From: a candidate division TA06 bacterium DG_78 | Lineage (GTDB): Bacteria; Hydrothermota; Tepidihabitantia; SM23-42 | NCBI GenBank assembly: GCA_001303225.1 | Contig: LJNI01000163.1 | Location: 1 to 5,089, forward strand | Direction of reading: 5' to 3' | Length of the DNA: 5,089 nucleotides | The notes under the pieces: generated by a model | The model's database searches: none | Told to the model about the DNA's origin: nothing | Seen by the model: the letters and a program-made list of their open reading frames with translations, nothing else | Translations under genes and position numbers: made by a program | Part shown: one piece after another, positions 1 through 5,089 of the stretch | Layout of the letters: every line of letters starts with the position of its first letter | Position numbering within the stretch: the first letter of the stretch is position 1

Positions 1-451
1 CGCACCATGGTGAACCATAGACGTAACCCCACTGCAGCGTACCGATAGAATCTGTTTTGACCACAAAGATATCAGAAGAATCACTCGGGAAAAACCCATA
101 ACTCTTTGTCCAACCAGTCATCGCATACCCACCATCCAAAGTCTGAGTTAATGAATGCCCTTCATCATCAAAAATGCCCTGGGAGATATATCCTCCCTGT
201 GGAACTCCAAAAGAATCTACTTTTACCGCAAGCACGTTTGAAAAAGCAGGCGTGCCTGGCCCATAGCTCTTTGTCCAACCTGCGAGTAAATACCCATCAT
301 TATTGGCCGCCTCGACAATAGCAAAACAACGCTCATCATTTGAACCGCCATAGATCATAACAGGAAGGTTTTGTGCACTGAGATACGGTGTGTATGTTAG
401 GAGCAAGAATAAGAATCCAAGAGTGACTTTATAAAATAATGTACTCTTCAT
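1..451 (-). CDS. Exported repeat protein, N-terminal part (gene runs off the window)
   Basis: The frame opens at ATG 451 and stays open to the window edge, giving 150 residues without a stop, so the C-terminus is missing. The start is fixed by a strong ribosome site just upstream. Residues 1-26 look like a signal peptide: K2 and K8, a hydrophobic core at about 11-19 (GFLFLLLTY), and a likely cleavage after YLSA (A26). The mature part carries two related repeats about 55 residues apart: DGYLLAGWTKSYG (52-64) followed by NVLAVKVDSFG (72-82), and GGYAMTGWTKSYG (107-119) followed by DIFVVKTDSIG (127-137). From family knowledge, this pattern occurs in large beta-rich, propeller-like surface or secreted proteins of Bacteroidetes-like and WOR-3-like bacteria, which often end in a T9SS-type sorting domain. 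The C-terminus is not visible here, so that ending is inference. The specific function is unknown. No catalytic motif is visible. Confidence 0.82.
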   Translation of the reverse strand, partial: MKSTLFYKVTLGFLFLLLTYTPYLSAQNLPVMIYGGSNDERCFAIVEAANNDGYLLAGWTKSYGPGTPAFSNVLAVKVDSFGVPQGGYISQGIFDDEGHSLTQTLDGGYAMTGWTKSYGFFPSDSSDIFVVKTDSIGTLQWGYVYGSPWC

Positions 452-452
452 C

Positions 453-461
453 TCACCTCCT
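453..461 (-). promoter_or_regulatory. Strong Shine-Dalgarno site of the repeat protein
   Basis: The minus strand reads AGGAGGTGA, a nine-base match to the usual anti-Shine-Dalgarno end of 16S rRNA. AGGAGG ends four nucleotides before the ATG. It fixes the start at 451. The spacing is short, but the peptidase gene in this window uses the same AGGAGG plus four-nucleotide arrangement. Confidence 0.85.
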
Positions 462-483
462 TTTTGTTTTTTTACGCTAACTA

Positions 484-540
484 TACATATGTTTGATATC
501 TTGTATGTAACAAGATATCTGAAGATAGATAACGTATGTA
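484..540 (-). repeat. Nested inverted repeat in the leader of the repeat protein
   Basis: A perfect 9-bp inverted repeat, GATATCTTG (495-503) and CAAGATATC (511-519), encloses a 7-nt loop. A second, outer pair, TACATA (484-489) and TATGTA (535-540), could extend it across an asymmetric internal loop. The element lies between the predicted transcription start (about 542) and the ribosome site, so it would fold in the mRNA leader. No T-run follows on the minus strand, which argues against a terminator. It could stabilise the mRNA, bind a regulator as DNA, or be incidental in AT-rich sequence. Confidence 0.5.
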
Positions 541-548
541 CTGTCAGA

Positions 549-576
549 ATTATAGCTACTGTTCAGAATATGTCAA
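549..576 (-). promoter_or_regulatory. Consensus sigma-70-type promoter of the repeat protein
   Basis: On the minus strand TTGACA (576-571) is followed after 16 bp by TATAAT (554-549). Both hexamers match the housekeeping consensus exactly. Transcription would start near 542, giving a leader of about 90 nt before the ATG at 451. It lies between the peptidase stop codon and the repeat protein, so the latter should form its own transcription unit. Confidence 0.8.
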
Positions 577-625
577 GTAAGAAAGTGAATGATTCACATC
601 TATCACACTCTTACGTGATATTTTA

Positions 626-2566
626 TTACTGTATCACCACCAATTTCTTTGTCGCGTGATTGAGCGGTGTTGTGAGTCTGCAAAAATAGATTCCTGAAGG
701 TAGATTCGAGACCGCAACAGTATATGTGCCTGGTGCTTTTCTACCGCAACCGATTGTTCGGACCAGTCTACCACTCGTATCGTAGATATCGATCTCAACA
801 TCACAGGTTTGATTGATAACATACTCAATCAGAGGTGAACGTGCTGGGTTCGATAAGAGATTGATGGCATTGTATCCAGGATTACCCGGGGTGAGCTCTT
901 CAATACCATAGTAGATATCATATTTCTTCAGTACCCAGTAATCAGGGTCAAACTCTATTGATGTAACTGAATCTGATACTGTGTACTCGACATACTGCGG
1001 TGATGTAGTTATTGGTATGGTAAGGAGTGTATCATCACCAGTTGTGTTGAGCAGTATCTGAACTGGCATGTGGAAGACTGCTGGTGCATCTATCTGTGTT
1101 TGCACGATATTAATCCAGACGAGATAGTCACCACCTAAAGGAGCACAGCTCCAGTAAATGTCATACTCAGGATAACCCTGATCATACACCCATTCATCAA
1201 AGAACCATGTCAAATCAGTACCATAGACGAGTGATGCCACATTATTCAAGTCGTCAGTACTCGCACAACCGTATTCAAATGAATCACGGTACACACTCAA
1301 GGCTGGAAAGAAATTTTCTTGGTCAAGATAGCGTAGCATGTGCACAACCCAGTTACCTTTGCAGTATGTGTAACCATAGTTAAATAAGTCGCTCGGGTCA
1401 TACAGTGGATGACGGTCTGCTGCATCAGCTTGGAAATACGAATTTGCCCGACTCTGCATCGTGCTGATAAAATTTGCATGCCCCCATTTGTACCAATTGT
1501 AGTTCGCATCACTAAACATAGCAAATCCTTCATTGAGCCAGATATTCCGGTTATCGACACAGGTCACCATGTCACCCCACCATTGGTGTGCAAGTTCGTG
1601 GGCAATAATATTTTCCCACTGGGCCGACCCTCCTACTGAACCCGTGGTCAGGGTTGTATTCTCTTGATGTTCCATGCCAAATCCGTAAGGAGGAGGACAA
1701 TAGACTTCATCATGACCATAGCGATCAAAAGGATAACTGCCATACAGTGAGTCGTACAGTCCCATGGCTACTGGTACATATTGATAGGCATTCACTGACT
1801 GGGCTGAATCTTCAGGCCAGACAAAGTATCGGCACTCAACTGTGTCTGCAGATGCTGAGTAGTACCAGTTTGACCACTGTGCATAGCGTGAGGCCGCAAA
1901 GTGCATTAAATAGGTCGAAATGGGATACCTCTCTTCCCAGGTATAGGTCACTGAACGGTCTGAGTTATCTCTCTTTACAATGAGCTCTCCATTTGCACAC
2001 ACCACAAAGGTATCTGGTACGGTAATTGAAATAATACAACCAGAATCAGCCTTATCATAATTTTGATCATAGCAGGGCATCCAGGCCCGTGCATCATATG
2101 GTTGACTCAGTGTGTAGGCAATGCTGTGTTCTACACTACCTAGATAATTTTCTGGATAGTAGACAAACCCATCCTGAAAAGAACTCACACCCATAGAATC
2201 GTGGTATCCAATTTCCATGGTGAAAGATTCACCAGTATTGTACGTCTGTGGTAGGTTCACCACCATGGTATCACCGCCAGTCGAATAACTAGCACCTACA
2301 CCACCAACCTTGACTGAGTCAATCTCGGTCGTATTGTGCAGCACTGCAGTGTTGAGGCCATCAATATTACTCAGACAGGTAATTTTATTGTGACCATTAA
2401 ATTTACGTGATGTCATGGGCAGATCCATGTGAAGTTCGTAGTGACGCACATCGTATGTATGGAGTGATTCAGCACGTTGGTAACTAAAACCAGGTTTTGG
2501 GCAAAAATATTTTCCCTCGGGGTTCTCTAACCCCCACTGGGTAACAAGCAACAGTAGTAATACCAT
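626..2566 (-). CDS. Secreted M1-family zinc metallopeptidase with C-terminal sorting domain
   Basis: This 646-residue protein is a gluzincin aminopeptidase-type enzyme, expected to remove N-terminal residues from peptides outside the cytoplasm. An N-terminal beta domain (about 35-240) carries the M1-typical DARAWMPCYDQ (158-168) and DKA (171-173). The substrate-binding motif is GFGMEHQENTT (295-305) in place of classic GAMEN, a variant common in bacterial M1 enzymes. The zinc site is HELAH (H323, E324, H327) plus E346 in LNEGF, with the expected 18-residue gap. Y401 in YCKG matches the catalytic tyrosine. Residues about 570-646 form a Por/T9SS type A-like tail: LLSNPA, IDIYDTSGRLVRTI (592-605), LPSGIYFCRL and a final KKLVVIQ. 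The signal peptide is odd: MVLLLLLV with no positive n-region. An in-frame TAA just upstream rules out a longer start. Inferred role: nutrient or protein turnover at the cell surface. Substrate preference is unknown. Confidence 0.93.
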   Translation of the reverse strand: MVLLLLLVTQWGLENPEGKYFCPKPGFSYQRAESLHTYDVRHYELHMDLPMTSRKFNGHNKITCLSNIDGLNTAVLHNTTEIDSVKVGGVGASYSTGGDTMVVNLPQTYNTGESFTMEIGYHDSMGVSSFQDGFVYYPENYLGSVEHSIAYTLSQPYDARAWMPCYDQNYDKADSGCIISITVPDTFVVCANGELIVKRDNSDRSVTYTWEERYPISTYLMHFAASRYAQWSNWYYSASADTVECRYFVWPEDSAQSVNAYQYVPVAMGLYDSLYGSYPFDRYGHDEVYCPPPYGFGMEHQENTTLTTGSVGGSAQWENIIAHELAHQWWGDMVTCVDNRNIWLNEGFAMFSDANYNWYKWGHANFISTMQSRANSYFQADAADRHPLYDPSDLFNYGYTYCKGNWVVHMLRYLDQENFFPALSVYRDSFEYGCASTDDLNNVASLVYGTDLTWFFDEWVYDQGYPEYDIYWSCAPLGGDYLVWINIVQTQIDAPAVFHMPVQILLNTTGDDTLLTIPITTSPQYVEYTVSDSVTSIEFDPDYWVLKKYDIYYGIEELTPGNPGYNAINLLSNPARSPLIEYVINQTCDVEIDIYDTSGRLVRTIGCGRKAPGTYTVAVSNLPSGIYFCRLTTPLNHATKKLVVIQ

Positions 2567-2570
2567 ACTT

Positions 2571-2592
2571 CCTCCTTTTCTTTAACCCTCCT
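2571..2592 (-). promoter_or_regulatory. Tandem Shine-Dalgarno-like sites before the M1 peptidase
   Basis: AGGAGG (2576-2571) ends four nucleotides before ATG 2566 and is the likely ribosome site. A second copy, AGGAGGG (2592-2586), lies about 15 nt further upstream with no start codon suitably placed behind it. It may be a standby site or chance purine richness. Confidence 0.65.
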
Positions 2593-2603
2593 CTTACACA
2601 TAC

Positions 2604-2632
2604 AGTGTAACCTCTTTTATGATGTTTGTCAA
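2604..2632 (-). promoter_or_regulatory. Probable promoter of the M1 peptidase
   Basis: On the minus strand TTGACA (2632-2627) is followed after 17 bp by TACACT (2609-2604), which matches TATAAT at four of six positions. Transcription would start near 2597, leaving a leader of about 30 nt. The -35 box begins at the base right after the tgt stop codon (TAG, 2635-2633). An inverted repeat TTACAC-5 nt-GTGTAA (2594-2610) overlaps the -10 and could be an operator, but this is weak. I see no terminator between tgt and the peptidase, so read-through from tgt is also possible. Confidence 0.65.
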
Positions 2633-3211
2633 CTAATTATTTCTAAAATCAAGCGTTTTTATTATGTTCTTCTTAAACGTGCTATAACTACCTTTTTTAA
2701 TATGTGCCCTAATTTTTGCCATCAATGCAATATAAAACTGAATATTGTGATAACTGACAAGCCTGCCAGCCAATACTTCTCCTGCATTGAAGAGATGGCG
2801 AAGATACGCGCGCGAAAAATTGCGGCACGTGTAGCACCTACAGTTTTTATCGAGCGGCGCCTCATCCTCTGCATACCGACTCGCTTTTATCACCACTTTT
2901 CCTTCGGATGTGAATGCCATGCCGGTTCGTCCATTTCGTGTCGGCAACACACAGTCAAAGAGATCAACACCCAAACTGACTGCCTCCACAATATCCTCAG
3001 GGTAGCCGCACCCCATGAGATATCGCACTTTTTTTTCTGGAAGTACCGTGTTAACTTCGTGTACTATTTCACTCATGATCGATGGCGGCTCACCAATCAT
3101 CAAACCACCGATTCCATAACCAGGAAAATTGAGATCTACGATACGCTGGGCGCATTCCTTGCGTAAATTTTTGTACGTAGCGCCTTGAACTATTGCAAAT
3201 ACGTGCGGTTT
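2633..3211 (-). CDS. tgt: tRNA-guanine transglycosylase, C-terminal part (in -1 frame)
   Basis: This is the second half of tgt, one frame back from the first half. Numbering is for the joined 369-residue protein, of which this is 178-369. It starts with KPHVFAIVQGATY, where Q186 matches a substrate-binding Gln, then GYGIGGLMIGEP (208-219), the base-recognition loop. D263 in GVDLFDCVLPTRNGR is the catalytic nucleophile, equivalent to Asp280 of the Zymomonas enzyme. The zinc site is complete: C301, C303 and C306 in CRCYTC plus H332 in SYHN. The enzyme swaps guanine-34 of GUN-anticodon tRNAs for preQ1 or a related base in the cytoplasm. The region has no ribosome site or ATG of its own (first usable codon is a TTG at 3103, inside the conserved GGL motif), so it is not a separate gene. 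V233 of the Zymomonas enzyme is I216 here. Confidence 0.9.
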   Translation of the reverse strand, partial: KPHVFAIVQGATYKNLRKECAQRIVDLNFPGYGIGGLMIGEPPSIMSEIVHEVNTVLPEKKVRYLMGCGYPEDIVEAVSLGVDLFDCVLPTRNGRTGMAFTSEGKVVIKASRYAEDEAPLDKNCRCYTCRNFSRAYLRHLFNAGEVLAGRLVSYHNIQFYIALMAKIRAHIKKGSYSTFKKNIIKTLDFRNN

Positions 3212-3741
3212 TTTTTTACGGCTTTACTACGCTTTGCCCAGTTTACTGTGCGCTCAACTGCGAGTCGCGCCTCTAAAAATTGGGATGGGTAGGGAGTGAA
3301 AAAATCGAGACACATCGCAATATCAGCACCCAATTCACTTTGAATCTGAAGTGCAATCTCAGGATTCAAAAAATGTCGTGAGCCATCGAGGTGTGAAGAA
3401 AATTCTATACCGTCATCCGTGACATTCCGAAGATCGCTCATAGAATATGCCTGGAATCCACCTGAATCAGTAAGAATCGTTCTATCCCAACCAATGAATC
3501 GATGTAGCCCACCAAAATTTTTTATTACAAGTGACGTCGGCCGCAACATTAAATGGTACGTATTACACACAATGATTTCGACGCCAATCTTTCGTAAATC
3601 ACCTGGCGACAGTGTCTTCACCGAACCCTGAGTAGCAACTGGCATAAAATTCGGTGTCCTCACTTCGTGGTGTTTCGTCTTCAGGATGGCGCATCGTGCA
3701 TCAGTCGTAGAATCGTTCTTAATAATTTTAAAATTACTCAC
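3190..3741 (-). CDS. tgt: tRNA-guanine transglycosylase, N-terminal part (in-frame stop after A9 run)
   Basis: This is the first half of tgt, 183 residues as read, of which 1-177 are homologous and the last six (NRTYLQ) are out-of-frame before TAG. Family motifs run in order: RTPNFMPVATQGSVK (28-42), NTYHLMLRP (60-68), GGLHRFIGW (77-85) and TDSGGFQAYS (91-100), where D92 is the general base equivalent to Asp102 of the Zymomonas enzyme. D146 in LDFFTPYPS matches Asp156. The usual DECTPYP is DFFTPYP here, so the substrate-pocket Cys158 position is Phe148. The start is GTG at 3741, overlapping the oxidoreductase stop as GTGA. AGAGG (3753-3749) lies 7 nt upstream. Joined with the next part by a -1 shift, the protein is 369 residues, normal for bacterial TGT. 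Alone, this half lacks the nucleophile and zinc site and should be inactive. Confidence 0.9.
   Translation of the reverse strand: MSNFKIIKNDSTTDARCAILKTKHHEVRTPNFMPVATQGSVKTLSPGDLRKIGVEIIVCNTYHLMLRPTSLVIKNFGGLHRFIGWDRTILTDSGGFQAYSMSDLRNVTDDGIEFSSHLDGSRHFLNPEIALQIQSELGADIAMCLDFFTPYPSQFLEARLAVERTVNWAKRSKAVKKNRTYLQ
3209..3217 (-). other. A9 run where tgt changes frame
   Basis: The minus strand has nine consecutive A residues, read in the 0 frame as GTA AAA AAA AAC. The run contains the slippery heptamers A_AAA_AAA and A_AAA_AAC. One extra A, or a -1 slip, restores K-P-H-V-F-A-I-V-Q-G and the rest of TGT. Without it, TAG follows six codons later (3192-3190). The break falls in the variable linker between WAKRSK and the FAIVQG strand, where one lysine more or less would be tolerated. 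Only a weak 5-bp pairing (ACGTA with TACGT) is visible downstream, not a convincing stimulatory structure. Causes in my order of likelihood: sequencing or assembly indel in a homopolymer, a real mutation, RNA polymerase or ribosome slippage. Confidence 0.88.
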
Positions 3742-4868
3742 TTCATAACCTCTTTGCTCGAAAAATCCCTTTTCAACGCGAATGTACTCATATCATAAGG
3801 TATCTCTCCTCTTGTCATATGTTCAGCCGCAATCCAACCAATTTCAGGTCCGAGCATGAATCCATGACCACACATGCCGCCGACAATCCAGAAACCGTCG
3901 ATGTCTGTTTTATCTACAATTGGGTTTCCATCTGGTGTCATCTCGTAGCTACCTGACCACTGACGTATAATTTTTATATTTTTTAACTTTGGAATGAGTC
4001 GTGCCATACGTCGGCCCATCTCCTTTGCAAACTCAAAGGAGACCCTGATATCGAGTCCTGGAACATTCGGTATCGGCGTGTAACAACCAATAATACTTCC
4101 TTTGCCCCATTTTTGATTAAAGTAGCAACCATCTGGACGGTAATCTACAATCATCATATCAAAAAATCGTTCCATCTGTTCTGTAATCATTGCCTCGTGA
4201 CGCTCAGGATAAATAGGAATGTCTACATTGACCAGTTTCGCAACATCGCGGGCAAAAGGACCAGCCGCGTTCACAATAATCGGAGCATAATACGTTTCAT
4301 TATCATTTGTTCTGACAGATTTAACCTTACTGTTCTCGGTGTCTATTTTTGTAATTTCCTTATAGGGTAATACCCTACCCTTTTCCTTGATGCCCTTTGC
4401 ATAACCATCGACAACCAGGAACGGATTCGCCTGGGCATCACTGGAGCAGTAGGCGCCACCGAGAAGGTCTTTGGTGTCAATGCCAGGTACGAGTTTCTCA
4501 ATTTCTGAAATACCTACATATTCGACATCGAGACCCATCTTTTGTTGTAGCTGTATAAGCTGTAAATACGTATCCTCCTTATCTTTACTATGTGCGAGAA
4601 ACAGATACCCCCCCTGATGAAATTCCACATCCTGCCCTAATTCATCAGCTATCATGGTAAACTTCTTCATCGATTCCATTGCCACTCTAATACTCAGTTC
4701 TGTGGAAAACTGTTGCCTGATACCACCAATGCACCGTCCTGTTGAACCCGCAGTGAGATAATCTTTCTCAAAGAGATATACCTTCAGCCCCTTTTTCATC
4801 AAGTAGTATCCAGTGGCGCAACCAATGATACCACCACCAATGATAATTGCATCAGCAGTATTGTTCAT
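3738..4868 (-). CDS. FAD-dependent oxidoreductase, DAO family (sarcosine/glycine/proline oxidase-like)
   Basis: This 376-residue flavoprotein is expected to oxidise the C-N bond of an amino acid or secondary amine to an imine in the cytoplasm. An N-terminal Rossmann motif IIGGGIIGCATGYYL (9-23) with E34 at the end of strand 2 binds the ADP part of FAD. STGRCIGGIRQQF (42-54) is the signature loop shared with sarcosine oxidase beta and dye-linked proline dehydrogenase beta subunits. NAAGPFA (200-206) and the C-terminal GGMCGHGFMLGPEIGW (330-345) complete the FAD site. Length fits this subfamily (about 370-400). No alpha subunit, small iron-sulfur subunit or amine transporter is visible nearby, so the substrate cannot be named. 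ATG 4868 is the only start before an in-frame TGA (4874-4872). No good Shine-Dalgarno site is seen. Its stop overlaps the tgt GTG by 4 nt, which suggests an operon and translational coupling. Confidence 0.9.
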   Translation of the reverse strand: MNNTADAIIIGGGIIGCATGYYLMKKGLKVYLFEKDYLTAGSTGRCIGGIRQQFSTELSIRVAMESMKKFTMIADELGQDVEFHQGGYLFLAHSKDKEDTYLQLIQLQQKMGLDVEYVGISEIEKLVPGIDTKDLLGGAYCSSDAQANPFLVVDGYAKGIKEKGRVLPYKEITKIDTENSKVKSVRTNDNETYYAPIIVNAAGPFARDVAKLVNVDIPIYPERHEAMITEQMERFFDMMIVDYRPDGCYFNQKWGKGSIIGCYTPIPNVPGLDIRVSFEFAKEMGRRMARLIPKLKNIKIIRQWSGSYEMTPDGNPIVDKTDIDGFWIVGGMCGHGFMLGPEIGWIAAEHMTRGEIPYDMSTFALKRDFSSKEVMK

Positions 4869-4883
4869 AGGTCACAGTTCTGT

Positions 4884-4997
4884 GGCATCGCCGCTCGTAT
4901 CGTTGAACGGCATCGTCGTATGGTTGAAAAAAGATGAAAAACGACCAACGAATAACGATACGGGCTGCCATGGCCTATAACGACTAACGATCAACCA
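4884..4997. repeat. Intergenic cluster of short degenerate direct and inverted repeats
   Basis: Upstream of the oxidoreductase, GGCATCG..TCGTATCGTTGAA (4884-4907) is repeated as GGCATCGTCGTATGGTTGAA (4909-4928), differing by a 4-bp CCGC block and one substitution. Further on, CGACCAACGAATAACGAT and CGACTAACGATCAACC (from 4942 and 4981) are a related pair. CGTATCGTT (4897-4905) is the exact reverse complement of AACGATACG (4954-4962), and TGGTTGA (4921-4927) of TCAACCA (4991-4997), so the block can fold on itself. GCCATGGC (4967-4974) is a perfect palindrome. No open frame or convincing promoter is seen here. It could be a degraded repeat family, a structured leader or a spacer. Confidence 0.55.
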
Positions 4998-5022
4998 AAG
5001 TTTATCTGAGATATTAGGTATT

Positions 5023-5089
5023 CTATAGTCCATACATATCAATTATTTCTTGCTTCTTCTTACTAAGAATTTTATATTTCTCACCGATT
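5023..5089 (-). CDS. C-terminal end of an unidentified upstream gene
   Basis: From the window edge one minus frame reads IGEKYKILSKKKQEIIDMYG then L and a TAG stop (5025-5023), 21 residues. The lysine-rich, helical look and the sudden loss of coding character afterwards suggest a true C-terminus. Another frame stops within three codons of the edge. The product cannot be recognised from so little. It lies on the same strand as the oxidoreductase, 154 bp upstream. No clear terminator with a T-run follows it. Confidence 0.5.
   Translation of the reverse strand, partial: IGEKYKILSKKKQEIIDMYGL

Noticed and set aside
601..627. Hairpin TATCAC-N8-GTGATA as terminator of the M1 peptidase
   Set aside because: The T-rich stretch follows it on the plus strand, but the peptidase reads on the minus strand, where A residues precede and no T-run follows. 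The 6-bp AT-rich stem is also weak, and no plus-strand gene needs it.
1654..1983. Plus-strand open frame opposite the M1 peptidase, and smaller ones at 106-321 and 1409-1639
   Set aside because: They are antisense to well-supported coding regions. Their translations are rich in His, Cys and Pro, without domain motifs.
2702..3166. Long plus-strand open frame opposite tgt
   Set aside because: It lies entirely opposite conserved TGT coding sequence, has no ribosome site and its translation shows no family features. It is a shadow.
2633..3741. Two independent genes for the two tgt halves
   Set aside because: The halves match consecutive parts of one TGT family protein with no gap or overlap. 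The second half has no ribosome site, and its first usable start lies inside a conserved motif.
5003..5014. Palindrome TATCTGAGATA as a terminator after the upstream gene
   Set aside because: The possible stem leaves only a one-base loop and has no T-run behind it.
4869..5022. CRISPR array in the repeat block
   Set aside because: The units are imperfect, adjacent and unevenly spaced. There are no uniform spacers and no cas genes.
4869..5022. Sigma-70 promoter for the oxidoreductase
   Set aside because: Candidate -35-like boxes such as TTGATC and TTGGTC have no acceptable -10 at 16-18 bp, so no promoter is called.

Overview
The window reads as bacterial DNA of moderate to low GC, with every supported gene on the minus strand. 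Two genes have the style of a secreting, FCB-like or WOR-3/Stahlbacteria-like uncultured bacterium. One is an exported protein built of 'GGY..TGWTKSYG...DIFVVKTDSIG' repeats. The other is an M1 metallopeptidase ending in a Por/T9SS type A-like C-terminal sorting domain. The strong AGGAGG ribosome sites and TTGACA/TATAAT promoters are ordinary bacterial signals. The lineage is inferred from protein style only.

Layout in transcription order, from high to low coordinates: (1) 5089-5023 is the last 21 residues of an unidentified gene. (2) 5022-4869 is an intergenic stretch rich in short degenerate direct and inverted repeats. (3) 4868-3738 is a FAD-dependent amine/amino-acid oxidoreductase of the DAO fold. 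(4) 3741-2633 is tgt, tRNA-guanine (queuine-type) transglycosylase. It overlaps the oxidoreductase by 4 nt and is split into two frames at a run of nine A residues. (5) 2566-626 is the secreted M1 peptidase, with its own promoter starting right after the tgt stop codon. (6) 451-1 is the N-terminal part of the repeat-containing exported protein. It has a consensus promoter and an approximately 90-nt leader holding a nested inverted repeat.

The oxidoreductase and tgt look translationally coupled, although no pathway obviously joins them. The peptidase and the repeat protein each have their own promoter and both are predicted to leave the cytoplasm. The most notable point is the tgt frameshift. 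All catalytic and zinc residues are intact across the two frames, and joining them by a -1 shift at the A9 run gives a normal 369-residue enzyme. This could be a one-base indel, a sequencing error, or expression by slippage. I see no CRISPR array, tRNA, rRNA, insertion sequence or defence system.
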